DNA of 64,000 bases from Actinoplanes octamycinicus (lineage in GTDB: Bacteria; Actinomycetota; Actinomycetes; Mycobacteriales; Micromonosporaceae), in NCBI RefSeq assembly GCF_014205225.1, contig NZ_JACHNB010000001.1, forward strand, positions 7,483,501 through 7,547,500, given 5' to 3'. A program made the position numbers and the translations under genes. The number at the start of each line of letters is the position of its first letter. Within the stretch, counting starts at the first letter, position 1. This document shows, one piece after another, positions 53,333 to 62,636 of the stretch. The notes beneath the pieces are model-generated. The model did no database searches and had not been told where the DNA came from. It saw nothing but the letters and a program-made list of their open reading frames with translations.

Positions 53333-54324
53333 CCGGTGGCACCTTGCCCTTCGATGAGGTGTGGGTCTACGAGATACCCATGCGCACCCGCTTTCGTGGG
53401 CTCACCACACGCCAAGGAGTCGTGGTCCGGGCGGGCGACCGATGGGGCGAGTTCTGCCCCTTCCTGGAGTACGACGACGAGGAGTCGCAGTCCTGGCTCG
53501 ACGCCACGATCGAGGCGTGCAGCGGATCCTGGCCGGCGCCGGTGCGCGAGACCGTCCCGGTGAACTGCATCATTCCGGCCGTGGATCCGGCGCAGGCACA
53601 CCACCTGACCCGGTCTTCTGAATGCCGGACCGCCAAGGTGAAGGTGGGCAGCCATCCCGCCTCCCTGAACGAGGACCTGGCCCGCGTCGAGGCCGTTCGT
53701 GACGCCTTGGGCCCGACGGGTGCACTGCGCATCGACGTGAACGGCGCCTGGGACGTCACGGAGGCGGTTCGCAACATCGGTTTGCTCGATCGGAGTGCCG
53801 GGGGTCTCCAATACGTCGAACAGCCGTGTCAGACGATTGACGAGTTGGCTTCTGTCCGTCGCCGGGTGGATGTCCGGATCGCAGCCGATGAGTCGATCCG
53901 CCGGGCCGCCGATCCCCTTCGCGTTTCACTGGCGGGAGCGGCCGACGTAGCTGTCGTCAAGTGCGCGCCGCTCGGCGGAGTACGACGAGCGCTGGAGATC
54001 ATCGAGCAGACCGGCCTGCCCTGCGTCGTGTCTTCGGCCCTGGAAACGAGCATCGGGCTGGTCTCGGAGCTCTTTCTTGCCGCGGCCCTCCCCGAACTTG
54101 ACTTCGCTTGCGGCCTCGACACGCTCGCCCTGTTCGAGGGCGACCTCACGACAGCGGAGGGGGCGATCCGTCCGCGAGCGGGTGTCCTACGTGTGCCGGA
54201 CCGGCCACCCGCCCCGGATCCCGGCTTGCTGGCCCGATATCGCGTCGCTGACCCCGTTCAGGAGAAGCATTGGCTGTCCAGGCTGTCACGGTTGGGTGCG
54301 GGGTCAGCGACAGTCAAGCCATGA
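53329..54324 (+). CDS. menC: o-Succinylbenzoate synthase (menaquinone biosynthesis)
   Basis: 331 residues, enolase superfamily. KxK motif K103/K105, metal ligands D136, E164, D187 and K211 are all present; N-terminal VYEIPMRTRFRG and GEFCPFLEY match actinobacterial MenC. Makes OSB in the classical menaquinone pathway. Start ATG overlaps the stop of the effector-like gene. No other men genes are seen nearby, so it is isolated from its pathway. Confidence 0.8.
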   Translation: MTGGTLPFDEVWVYEIPMRTRFRGLTTRQGVVVRAGDRWGEFCPFLEYDDEESQSWLDATIEACSGSWPAPVRETVPVNCIIPAVDPAQAHHLTRSSECRTAKVKVGSHPASLNEDLARVEAVRDALGPTGALRIDVNGAWDVTEAVRNIGLLDRSAGGLQYVEQPCQTIDELASVRRRVDVRIAADESIRRAADPLRVSLAGAADVAVVKCAPLGGVRRALEIIEQTGLPCVVSSALETSIGLVSELFLAAALPELDFACGLDTLALFEGDLTTAEGAIRPRAGVLRVPDRPPAPDPGLLARYRVADPVQEKHWLSRLSRLGAGSATVKP

Positions 54325-54351
54325 GAACCGGGACGGCGTCACACGGCACCG

Positions 54352-55200
54352 TCACGGTGTGCCACGCAGGCTGAGTTGGACGGCCAGGGACCGCAGCGCC
54401 GGAAGGATGTCGTCGGTGGCCGGCTGGACCTGGACGCACACGTGGTCGGCGCCGGCGTCCAGGTGGGCCCGGACGGCGGCAGCCAGCCTGGGCGCGTCGC
54501 CGTGGGCGACGATCCGGTCGACCAGTTCGTCGCTGCCGTCGCCGGCCAGGTCCGCGTCGGTGAAACCGGCCCGGCGCATGGTGCCGGCGTAGTTCGCCAA
54601 GGTCAGATAGCGGGTGAGGAACACGCGGGCGCTGCGCCGGGCGGACACCGGATCCGGGTCGAGGACCACGGTCTGCTCCGGGGCGATCAGCGCGTCCGGG
54701 CCGAGCACAGCCCGCGCCTCCGCGGTCTGCGACGGCACCGTCAGGTACGGATGGGTACCGGCGCTGCGCTCGGCCGCCAGCGCCAGCATCCGCGGGCCGA
54801 GCGCCGACAGCACCCGCGCCGTGGCTGGCACACCCCGCTCGTCGAGCACGTCGAGATAGCGGGCCATCGCGTCGACTGGACGGACCCGCTCCGGCGTGGC
54901 CTCCCGGTGCCCAGACCCGATCCCGAGCAGCAGCCGCCCCGGATGGCGGGCCTCGATCCGGTGGAACGAGCCGGCCAGCTCGGCCGCGTCGGACATCCAG
55001 ATGTTCACGATCCCGGTCGCGACGACAAGCGACGACGTCGCGTCCAGCAGTTCCTCGGCCACCCGCAGGTCAGCGCCCGGCGAGCTGCCCAGCCAGACCG
55101 CGCCGTACCCCAGCCCCTCGATGGCCGCGGCCATCTGCCGGTCGACGGCCTGCACGCCGCGCCACACCCCGACCCTGCCCAGCCGCCCACTCCCGATCAC
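54352..55200 (-). CDS. LLM-class F420-dependent oxidoreductase
   Basis: 282 residues of the luciferase-like monooxygenase family (GYGAVWLGSS, VATGIVNIWMSDA, GRLLLGIGSGH). Uses F420 or flavin to oxidise or reduce an unknown substrate. GTG start at 55200. The gene is convergent with menC. Confidence 0.8.
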   Translation of the reverse strand: MIGSGRLGRVGVWRGVQAVDRQMAAAIEGLGYGAVWLGSSPGADLRVAEELLDATSSLVVATGIVNIWMSDAAELAGSFHRIEARHPGRLLLGIGSGHREATPERVRPVDAMARYLDVLDERGVPATARVLSALGPRMLALAAERSAGTHPYLTVPSQTAEARAVLGPDALIAPEQTVVLDPDPVSARRSARVFLTRYLTLANYAGTMRRAGFTDADLAGDGSDELVDRIVAHGDAPRLAAAVRAHLDAGADHVCVQVQPATDDILPALRSLAVQLSLRGTP

Positions 55201-55303
55201 GCTTCGGACCTTACGCCCGCCCGTAGGCGGTCCGCACTGACCATGAAGGGGTCTTGCCCATGCATCGCTGTCGGGGCGAGACCGTCCGCAGGTCCGGCGA
55301 TCT

Positions 55304-56080
55304 CTAAGTCCACATCACCGGGTTGCCGGTGGTCAGGGAGGCGGCGCACAACCGGCGCAGAGCGCCCACGATGAAGCTGTAGTCGGCCGCCGTGCGCGGA
55401 CGGGACTCGACCGCGAAGTGCTGCGGCGGCTCTGGGAGGAAGCTGCCGATCGGCGACATCTCCAGGCGCAGGAGCTGCCCGTCCGCCGCCAGTTCCAGGT
55501 ACCCGCCCGGCAGCACCCGCTGCGAGAAGCGCATCGCGCGGAACCGGACCGTCGGCGAAGATGCCGTCTTGTCCACCACGAAGAAGCCGTGCGGATCCAC
55601 GCCGACCTCCTGGTCCGGGCCCAGGATGAACACGCCGCCGTAGCTCTCGATGTAGCTGTACAGCGGCCGCCCGCTCCCCTCGTCGACCAGCACCGTCTGA
55701 TCGGTGAGGCGCGCCGCCCGCTCGAAGTGGTCCAGTTCGGCGACGACCCGCGGCACCGCAGCGACCGGGATCTGCCCGCCGTTGCTCCGCGGCATGACGC
55801 CGAGCAGCGTGCCGAACGAGCCCGCCTCCCGCAGCGCCTGCTCGAACGAGCGCACCCCGGACCACGCGCCCAGATGCTCGTCGGCCAGCTCCATGCCCTC
55901 GTGCGCGCAGCCGTGCCGCACCCACTCGTCGACCGCGTCGTGCGCGTCCGCGGTCTCCCGGCTCCACGGTGCCAGCAGGCCGATCCGGCCGTCCTCGTCG
56001 AACCCGACCGGTCCGACCGGCGGCGGGACTGCCAGGCCGTCCTGCCAGCAGCGGCAGTACACGAACGCGTCGAGTGTCAC
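55304..56080 (-). CDS. Hypothetical protein, possibly immunity-like
   Basis: 258 residues, not recognised. LVDEGSGRPLYSYIESYGGVFILGPDQE and the C-terminal Trp-rich ending suggest a soluble alpha/beta protein. No catalytic motif. GTG start directly after a TACTGT -10 candidate, so it may be leaderless. Confidence 0.5.
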   Translation of the reverse strand: MTLDAFVYCRCWQDGLAVPPPVGPVGFDEDGRIGLLAPWSRETADAHDAVDEWVRHGCAHEGMELADEHLGAWSGVRSFEQALREAGSFGTLLGVMPRSNGGQIPVAAVPRVVAELDHFERAARLTDQTVLVDEGSGRPLYSYIESYGGVFILGPDQEVGVDPHGFFVVDKTASSPTVRFRAMRFSQRVLPGGYLELAADGQLLRLEMSPIGSFLPEPPQHFAVESRPRTAADYSFIVGALRRLCAASLTTGNPVMWT

Positions 56081-56223
56081 GGGCGACAGTATGGAGGGAT
56101 CGACGGCGGTCCACTCCGGGGGGATGGTCCACGGCGGTCTTCGCCTGTTGCGCCTGCTGCCGGCCGTCGCGGCGGCGCTGGCCTGCTGCCGCTGGTCGCG
56201 CTGGATTTGTTGCAGGAGCGCGG

Positions 56224-56640
56224 CTACCGCTGACCCTCTCCGCTCTGTTCGAGTTCGAGTTCGTCCAGGGTCACACCGTTCACGACGCGCTCCAGATTCG
56301 CCTTGTAATCATCAGACACGAGTTTTCGCGCCAGCGCGCCCAGGCCGGCGACATCCCCGAACCGCACTTGCAGCGCAACCACCATGGCCCGCACCAGGCC
56401 CTCTTCGCGTCCTTCTTGAAGTCCTAGTCTCCGGCCGCTCTCGTGGCCCTCCAGGCGGCCCTGACTCAAACCTTTCTCGTGACCTTCTTGGCGGCCTAAG
56501 CTCAGAGCTTCGTCCTGGCTTTCTTGACGGCCTAGCTTCATACCTTCCTGCTGACCTTGCTGGCGGCCCAGTTCCCGGTATTTCTCAGCAATCTCGCGCC
56601 CGGCTTCTGTCTTCTCAAGATCAAATCCCATACCCATCAC
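56224..56640 (-). pseudogene. Rpn/DUF4351-like C-terminal fragment
   Basis: 138 residues with repeats of the pattern GRQEGxxKGLSQGRLEG (about 25-80), typical of the C-terminal region of Rpn-type nuclease-like actinobacterial proteins. The expected nuclease N-terminal domain is missing, and it overlaps the next fragment by 20 bases in another frame. I read it as a remnant of a longer gene, but an intact short gene is possible. Confidence 0.4.
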
Positions 56641-56893
56641 TCCTCAACGCCTCAATAACTTGCTCGGCGAGGTCGTCCTCGGCGAGCATGCTGAGATCGA
56701 GCAGAACCAACCGCTCCTCCGGATTGGTCAGTGCGGCGATCCGCTCGGCCACCCGATCGGCGACGTCGGGTGGCCGCCTGCTGGACCAGAGCGCGAGCGG
56801 AGCCAGCGGACTCGCCAGCAGCGCACCGGTTTCGACGGACCCCCACTCAGTTGGCACTCCGCAACTGTACGCGGGACCAGTGACGGACGACAA
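56621..56893 (-). pseudogene. Second remnant of the Rpn-like gene
   Basis: 90 residues; LLASPLAPLALWSSRRPPDVADRVAERIAALTNPEERL matches the middle part of the same kind of protein. Frame differs from the fragment downstream, consistent with a frameshift. The N-terminal nuclease part is missing. Confidence 0.4.
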
Positions 56894-56896
56894 GGG

Positions 56897-57535
56897 TCAG
56901 GACACCGTTTGAGGTACGCCTGACCCGTCCGCTGTGGACACCAACGCCGCCACCGACAGCAGTTCGCGCGTCCGGCAGTAGGCGGCGTAATCCTCGTCAT
57001 ACAGGCCGCCCGCCAGCCGTTCCCCGAGTTCCCGCACCACCCCGGCCAGCCGCTCCCGCTCAGCGTCGCCGAGCGGCCCACCCGCCGCCAAGCACGCACC
57101 CACGCAGGAATCCACCGCCTCCACGGCCGGATCTTCCGACCTCCGCAACTCCTCCAGCCGCTTGCGCCGCCAATACGTCAGCGCGTGCAGCGCCCCGTCC
57201 CGCGGCGCGCCGTACCAAACCGCCGGCTTGTGGTTCGGGTTCCGCTCCCCCGGCCGGGGGCTGCGCTGCCCGTGCCGCTTGGCCTCCGCGCGCGCCGCCG
57301 CGTACTCCCGCAGGTCCGCATGCCATCCGGCCCGGCTGGCCCGCAGCGCGTCCAGCGCCCGCAGCAGCGCCGCCTCGTCCCGGTCGAACCTGCCGGCCCG
57401 CTCCCGCAGATAGTCCAGCGTGGCGTGATACCCGAGCGGCCGGTACAACTGCACGCACGACCGCAGGGCCGAGACCCGCCACCGGAACGGCACCGCCGGA
57501 TCCCGCACCCGCCGCGCATAAGCGCTGAAACTCAC
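56897..57535 (-). CDS. Hypothetical protein
   Basis: 212 residues, not recognised. Arg/Ala-rich, helical (AALLRALDALRASRAGWHADLREY), with a basic stretch around residue 90 (KRHGQRSPRPGERNPNHK). GTG start. No motif. Sits next to decayed genes. Confidence 0.5.
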   Translation of the reverse strand: MSFSAYARRVRDPAVPFRWRVSALRSCVQLYRPLGYHATLDYLRERAGRFDRDEAALLRALDALRASRAGWHADLREYAAARAEAKRHGQRSPRPGERNPNHKPAVWYGAPRDGALHALTYWRRKRLEELRRSEDPAVEAVDSCVGACLAAGGPLGDAERERLAGVVRELGERLAGGLYDEDYAAYCRTRELLSVAALVSTADGSGVPQTVS

Positions 57536-57700
57536 CCGGCCAGATTAGGGCGTGCCTCGTAGCCCGGCCGGGGGCGCGGCGTGGCCAGGAGCGCGCCCGG
57601 CAGCGTCCGCCGCGCAGGTTCGGAAAATGATTTGACGCCACCGATATTCTGATCCTCCGTGCTCGGGAGGGGTCCTGTCCCTCTCGACCAAGGACCGCAC

Positions 57701-58906
57701 ATGCGCCGGGCCAACGCCCTCACCTTCCTCCTCGTCACCGTCTTCGTCGACATGCTCGGCCTGGGCCTGATCGTGCCGATCGTGCCCGCCCTGCTCACCG
57801 AGCTGACCGCCGGTCCGGCCCGGGCCGTGCTCTGGTCCGGCCTGCTCGGCACGGTGTTCGGCCTGTTCCAGTTCGCCGCGTCGCCGCTGCTCGGCCGGCT
57901 GTCCGACCGCTACGGCCGGCGGCCGGTGCTGCTGCTCTCGCTGGGTTGTCTCGGCGTCGACTGGCTGGCGCACGCGATCGCCGGCAGCCCGTGGGCGCTG
58001 CTCGCCGTGCACGCCCTGGCTGGTGCCTGCGCCGGCACGAACACGGTGGTCAACGCGTACATCGCGGATGTCACCCCGCCCGAGCGGCGGGCCCGGGCCT
58101 TCGGCCTGATCGGCGCCGCCTTCGGTCTGGGCTTCGTCGCCGGGCCGACGATCGGCGGGCTGCTCGGCGCGGTCGACGTGCGGTTGCCGTTCTTCGCCGC
58201 GGCCGCGCTGTCTTTCGCGAACCTCGCCTACGGCCGGTTCGTGCTGCCCGAGTCGCGGCCCGGTGACCGCACCACGCCGCTCACCCTGCGCACCACGAAC
58301 CCGGTGAGCGCGATCGCCGCGGTGCTGCGCCGCCCGGTTCTGGGCCGGCTCGCCCGGGCCCGGCTGTGCGCCGACATCGCCCGGATGATCCAGCAGGCGA
58401 CCTGGGCGTTCTTCCTCACCTTCCGGTTCGGCTGGGGCACCGCGCACGTCGGCCTGGTGATCGCCGGGACCGCGCTGGCCGGCGCGCTCTTCCAGGCGCG
58501 GGCCGTCGGCCCGGTGGTCCGCCGGTTCGGCGAGAAGCGGACCGCGATCGGCGGCGGCCTGCTCACCGTCACCACCTTTGCCGGTACGGCCTTCGCGTCC
58601 ACTCCGGCGCAGCTCTACCTCCTGCTGTCGGTCGGCGTGCTGTCCGCGGCCGGCGGCGCGGCAGCCCAGTCCTGGATCTCGGCCACGGCCGGCGCGGACG
58701 AGCAGGGCACGGTGCAGGGCGCGCTGTCCGCGATCGGGGCGGTGGCCGAGACCGCGGTGCCGCTGACGGCAAGCGCTGCGTTCGGGGCGCTCCTCGCGTA
58801 CGGAAAACCGGGGTTGATCTTCGTGGTGGCCGCGATCTTCGCAGCGGCCTCGACCACCTTCTTGGCCCGCACGCCGATCGACGCGAAGCGAGAAGCGCGG
58901 CCCTGA
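57701..58906 (+). CDS. MFS transporter, TetA-like 12-TMS drug efflux protein
   Basis: 401 residues. FVDMLGLGLIVPIVPALL and motif A GRLSDRYGRRPVLL are TetA/MFS signatures, with motif C GLGFVAGPTIGG. Likely a proton antiporter for a drug. ATG chosen after AAGGACCGCAC; the frame upstream to 57659 lacks a ribosome site. Confidence 0.85.
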   Translation: MRRANALTFLLVTVFVDMLGLGLIVPIVPALLTELTAGPARAVLWSGLLGTVFGLFQFAASPLLGRLSDRYGRRPVLLLSLGCLGVDWLAHAIAGSPWALLAVHALAGACAGTNTVVNAYIADVTPPERRARAFGLIGAAFGLGFVAGPTIGGLLGAVDVRLPFFAAAALSFANLAYGRFVLPESRPGDRTTPLTLRTTNPVSAIAAVLRRPVLGRLARARLCADIARMIQQATWAFFLTFRFGWGTAHVGLVIAGTALAGALFQARAVGPVVRRFGEKRTAIGGGLLTVTTFAGTAFASTPAQLYLLLSVGVLSAAGGAAAQSWISATAGADEQGTVQGALSAIGAVAETAVPLTASAAFGALLAYGKPGLIFVVAAIFAAASTTFLARTPIDAKREARP

Positions 58907-59046
58907 GGTCACGGTCCGCCCGGGTGCGGATCGACGATTTCCGGTACGCCCGGAGCCGTGGCGCCGAAAGGGGTCCGTCGTGGTCTCCGGCATGTCCGCA
59001 AGCACGGCGCCGGGCGGGGTGGATCCGGTGGTGAAGGATGGGCGGC

Positions 59047-59592
59047 ATGACGGAGAACGCCGCCACGGTCCCGCTCACCCTGGACGAGCTGCGCGCCGTC
59101 ACCGGCTTCGCGGTGGCGTGCGCGCGGCCGGCGCTGGAGATCTACGAGCACGCGTGCCCGGGCGATCCCCGGCCGCGTGCCGCGATCGAGGCGGCGGAGC
59201 AGTTCGCCGGGGGCGCCAAGCGGACCCGGCTGCTGCGGGACTGCGCCTTCGCCGCGCACCGGGCGGCGCAGGAGGCGCGGGACGCCGGCCGGGCCGCCGC
59301 CCACGACGCGGCCCGGGCGGCCGGTCACACGTGTGGCGCCGCCTTCCTGCACCCGCTGGCCAAGCCCACCCAGGTGATCCACATCCTGGGTGCGGCGGCC
59401 AGCGCGGCCCGGGCGATCGAGCTCACCTCGGGCGACCCGGCCGCCGCCCTCGCCGAGGCCGGGAAGCTCGCCTCGCCGGTCGTGATCGACGTGTTGCGAC
59501 GCTATCCCGCCGCCCCGGAGGGCGGCGGGCGCGTCGGCGAGCTGGTCCGCAGCCTGGACACCGCGCTGCGGACCAGTCAGTCACGCACGTAG
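59047..59592 (+). CDS. Imm5-like putative immunity protein
   Basis: 181 residues. Helical, Ala-rich, with [25 protein letters not shown] and [11 protein letters not shown], matching the Imm5-like family. No toxin partner visible. Start ATG 59047, preceded by GAAGGATGGGCGGC. The 3' end overlaps a decayed SEC-C gene by 16 bases. Confidence 0.55.
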   Translation: MTENAATVPLTLDELRAVTGFAVACARPALEIYEHACPGDPRPRAAIEAAEQFAGGAKRTRLLRDCAFAAHRAAQEARDAGRAAAHDAARAAGHTCGAAFLHPLAKPTQVIHILGAAASAARAIELTSGDPAAALAEAGKLASPVVIDVLRRYPAAPEGGGRVGELVRSLDTALRTSQSRT

Positions 59593-59721
59593 TAGTGACC
59601 GTTGGTGTCGTCGAATCTGCCGCCGGCCCGGCAGCACCGGCGGAAACCGCCGCCCGGAGCCGCAGGGGCACGGGTCTTTGCCGCCGAGTTTCTCGATCAG
59701 TTCTTTGTCCTGCCCGACCAC
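59577..59721 (-). pseudogene. Frameshifted SEC-C motif protein
   Basis: From GTG 59721 the frame encodes [26 protein letters not shown], the start of a SEC-C zinc motif. The continuation RRCC and the expected tail ([11 protein letters not shown]) are in the +1 frame, so an extra T in the TTT at 59644-59646 breaks it. Either a real one-base insertion or a sequencing error. An ordinary SEC-C small protein otherwise. Confidence 0.6.
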
Positions 59722-59882
59722 CCGGTCGCCTCGCTTGACCTGGGTCTCACTAGAGGGAACCCCCGGCGGCGTTTGCTGGTCGGCTCAAAAGGACGTCTCG
59801 TCGTGGTACATGATGGCCTCCTCGTTTGGCGGGTCGCCGCACGCTATTGGATGCCCGCCGGGCCCCGCGACCGATATTCCGA

Positions 59883-60797
59883 TCAGTCGACGACCAGGGC
59901 CACCTTGCCGCGCACGTGGCCGGATTCGACCAGGCGGTGGGCGTCCGCGGCGCGGCTCAGCGGGATGCTGTCGGCGACCTCGATCCGGAGCCGGCCCTCG
60001 GACCAGAGCCGGGTCAGGTCGTCGAGTTTGGCCACCGTGCGCTCGCTGCTGATCCGGCGGATGCCGAGCTTCGCGGAGCGGGCCCAGTCGGCGATCGTGA
60101 CGATCCGGTCCGGGACGCCGAGCAGTTCCAGCGACACGTCCAGGGCTTCGCCGCCGATCGCGTCGAGCGCGCAGGTGATGCCCTGCGGCGCGGCGGCCCG
60201 CACCCGGTCGGCCAGGCCGGGTCCGTAGCTGACCGGGGTGGCGCCGAGCGAGCGCAGGTAGTCGTGGTTGCGCTCGCTGGCGGTGCCGATCACCCGGGCG
60301 CCGCGGACCGCGGCGAGCTGGACGGCGTAGGAGCCGACCCCGCCGGCCGCGGCGTGGACCAGCAGGGTGTCGGCCGGGCCGACCCGCAGCTCGTCGAGCG
60401 CGGTGCAGGCAGTTTGTCCGGAAGCGGTCAGCACGCCGGCCTCCGCCCAGGACATCTTCTCCGGTTTCCGGGCGACCTGGCCGGCCGGCACCACCACCGC
60501 CTCGGCATAGCCTTGCAGGCTGAGGAAGGCGATCACCTCGTCGCCGGCGGCGAAGCCGGTGACCCCCTCGCCGACCCGGTCCACGACGCCGGCCACCTCG
60601 TTGCCGAGCCGGATCGGGAAGGGCAACGGCCGATAGGTGGCGAGATCTCCCCGCCGGGTGGCGCAGTCGATCGGCTGGACCCCGGCCGCCCGGACCCGGA
60701 TCCGCACCTGGGCGGCGCCCGGTTCCGGGTCCGGGATCTCCGCGAGACGCAGTACCTCCGGGCCCCCGTACTCGTCGAATACCACGATCTTCGCCAT
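59883..60797 (-). CDS. NADPH:quinone reductase-like MDR protein
   Basis: 304 residues. GroES-like domain (VRIRVRAAGVQPIDCATRRG) and Rossmann motif AAAGGVGSYAVQLAA; no zinc ligands. Reduces quinones or enones. ATG with GGAGGGCAG. Unrelated in position to the polyketide cluster. Confidence 0.9.
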   Translation of the reverse strand: MAKIVVFDEYGGPEVLRLAEIPDPEPGAAQVRIRVRAAGVQPIDCATRRGDLATYRPLPFPIRLGNEVAGVVDRVGEGVTGFAAGDEVIAFLSLQGYAEAVVVPAGQVARKPEKMSWAEAGVLTASGQTACTALDELRVGPADTLLVHAAAGGVGSYAVQLAAVRGARVIGTASERNHDYLRSLGATPVSYGPGLADRVRAAAPQGITCALDAIGGEALDVSLELLGVPDRIVTIADWARSAKLGIRRISSERTVAKLDDLTRLWSEGRLRIEVADSIPLSRAADAHRLVESGHVRGKVALVVD

Positions 60798-60941
60798 CTG
60801 CCCTCCGTCGGCGCAGCTTTCCGGTCACGGTCGTCAGCACCGTAAAACCTCAACGTCGGTTGAGCTCAAGCCCTGATTCTCGGACGGGGTCGCCCGTCCG
60901 CAGGATCACGCAGGGCATCCGCGTGGCTACGCTTCTGCCCC

Positions 60942-62636
60942 ATGCTGACCTGCGTCGCCGCCGCGGTGGTGGCCCTGCTGGCCACCGTCCTGCGGGGCCG
61001 CCGGGTCCGGTTGTCCGCCACCGGTCTGCTGCGCGACCTGGTGCTCGGGGTGGTCGTGGCGGTCGCGGCCACGGTGGCCCTGCTGCCGGTCCTGGACCGG
61101 ATCCCGGCCGGCACCACGGCGCTGCGGCTCGGCATGACGCTGCCGGCCGTCCTGCTCGGACTGACCGGCGCCGTGACGATGGCGACCGCCGGGTCGCTGA
61201 CCGCCTGGGTTCTCGCCCCGGACGCACCGGCCGGGCAGTACTTCTTCCTGCCGCTCGGCGCCGCCGTGCTGGCCCGGTTCGTGCTGCTCGGACCGGCCCG
61301 GATGGCCGCCGTCCGGGACCTGCTGCGGGACGGCCGGCCGCGGATCCGGCAGGCGCTGCTGTGGACGGTGGCCGCCGCGCTGGCCGTCGCCGCGGTCGTC
61401 ACCACGACCTGGGTCCTGCTCGCGGTCGCCGCCGGTTACGCGCTCTGGTTGCGCCGGATCGCCGGGCTCCCGGCGCCCTGGCTGCGGCAGCAGGCCCGGT
61501 TCGAGGCAGGCCGGGTGGCCGCGATCGCGGTGGTCGCGTTCGGACCGTTCGGGGCGGCGCTGGTGGCGACGCTGGACGCGGCGCCGGCCTGGCAGGTGAT
61601 GCTCTGCGCGCCGCCGCTGGCCCTGGCTCTCCGCTTCGTGGCCGGGATCCGCGGCCGGGCCGGCACCCGCTCGCTGGTGGCGGCGGTGCTGGTGCAGGGT
61701 GGGCTGCTGGCCGCCCTGCTGGCGATGCGGCACCCGGGTGCGCCCGCCCTGACCGGCACCGCCCTGGTGATCCTCGCGGCCGATCTCCACCTGCACTACC
61801 GGTACGGCGCCGCGCCGCTCTACGCCCGGGTCGTCACCGACCTGATCGGCCTGAACCCGGTCTCCCGTGCCGGGCTCCTCGACGAGTGGGCCGGCCGCCG
61901 CGGCCGGGACGGCAGCCTGATCGTGCACCTGATCGGGGCCGCCAACCAGGGTCTGGCCGATCCGCAGCGGGCCGGCGCGGCCCGGGACGCCGCCACGCTC
62001 GGCGGCGCGCTGCGCGGCAACGACGACGACACCGGCTGGGCGGACATCGCCGACGAGGCGATCGAGGCGGTGGCCGGGACCGGCCGGGACGTCCGGGTGT
62101 TCCGCTACCACCGGGCGCAGCACGACGTGCTGGCCGCCCGGCGGGACAGCGACCCGGCGGGCGCGGTCGAGGCGTGGCGGGAGGCGGTCGCCGCGCTCGG
62201 CGGGACCGGCCTGGCCGGGCTGCGGCAGGCCGCCGAGACGCAGCTGGCCCGGGCGCTGTTCGCCGCCCGGCGGGACGACGAGGCCATCGCGCTGCTGGAC
62301 GCGATGCTGGCCCGGCCGGACCTGGTCCCGTACGCGAGAATCGACGCCTGCCTGGTCCGCGCCCTGGCCGCGGTGATCGACGACGATCCGCGGTCCGCGG
62401 AGCGGCTGCGGGCGCAGGCCGCCGCGGTCCGGATCCGGCCCCGCGACCGGTGGCGGTGCCGGGCCGAGGCGCGGACGCTGCTGGCCGGCAGCTCCGGGCG
62501 GTGGCTGCGCGCCCCGCGGGAGATCGAGGGTCAGTTGCGCTGGTTCCGGCGGCTGTTCACGCTGCCGGACTTCGATCCGGGGCGGGTGCTGCAGATCTGG
62601 GAGATGTCCGGCAGCACCAGCGCGGAGCCACGGTGA
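60942..62636 (+). CDS. Multispanning membrane protein with cytosolic C-terminal domain
   Basis: 564 residues. About eight hydrophobic segments in the first 280 residues (VLGVVVAVAATVALLPVL, LLVAVAAGYALWL), then a soluble region (about 290-564) with TPR-like helices (AETQLARALFAARRDDEAI). Start ATG 60942. The stop overlaps the next GTG (GTGA). Probably a sensor or scaffold in a pair with the next TPR protein. Confidence 0.6.
   Translation: MLTCVAAAVVALLATVLRGRRVRLSATGLLRDLVLGVVVAVAATVALLPVLDRIPAGTTALRLGMTLPAVLLGLTGAVTMATAGSLTAWVLAPDAPAGQYFFLPLGAAVLARFVLLGPARMAAVRDLLRDGRPRIRQALLWTVAAALAVAAVVTTTWVLLAVAAGYALWLRRIAGLPAPWLRQQARFEAGRVAAIAVVAFGPFGAALVATLDAAPAWQVMLCAPPLALALRFVAGIRGRAGTRSLVAAVLVQGGLLAALLAMRHPGAPALTGTALVILAADLHLHYRYGAAPLYARVVTDLIGLNPVSRAGLLDEWAGRRGRDGSLIVHLIGAANQGLADPQRAGAARDAATLGGALRGNDDDTGWADIADEAIEAVAGTGRDVRVFRYHRAQHDVLAARRDSDPAGAVEAWREAVAALGGTGLAGLRQAAETQLARALFAARRDDEAIALLDAMLARPDLVPYARIDACLVRALAAVIDDDPRSAERLRAQAAAVRIRPRDRWRCRAEARTLLAGSSGRWLRAPREIEGQLRWFRRLFTLPDFDPGRVLQIWEMSGSTSAEPR

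Noticed and set aside
56133..56223. 91-bp gap between two minus-strand genes as a promoter
   Set aside because: Nothing convincing was seen beyond weak hexamers.
59785..60840. Long minus-strand frame overlapping the quinone reductase
   Set aside because: The MDR protein in the other frame has all conserved motifs and a strong ribosome site.
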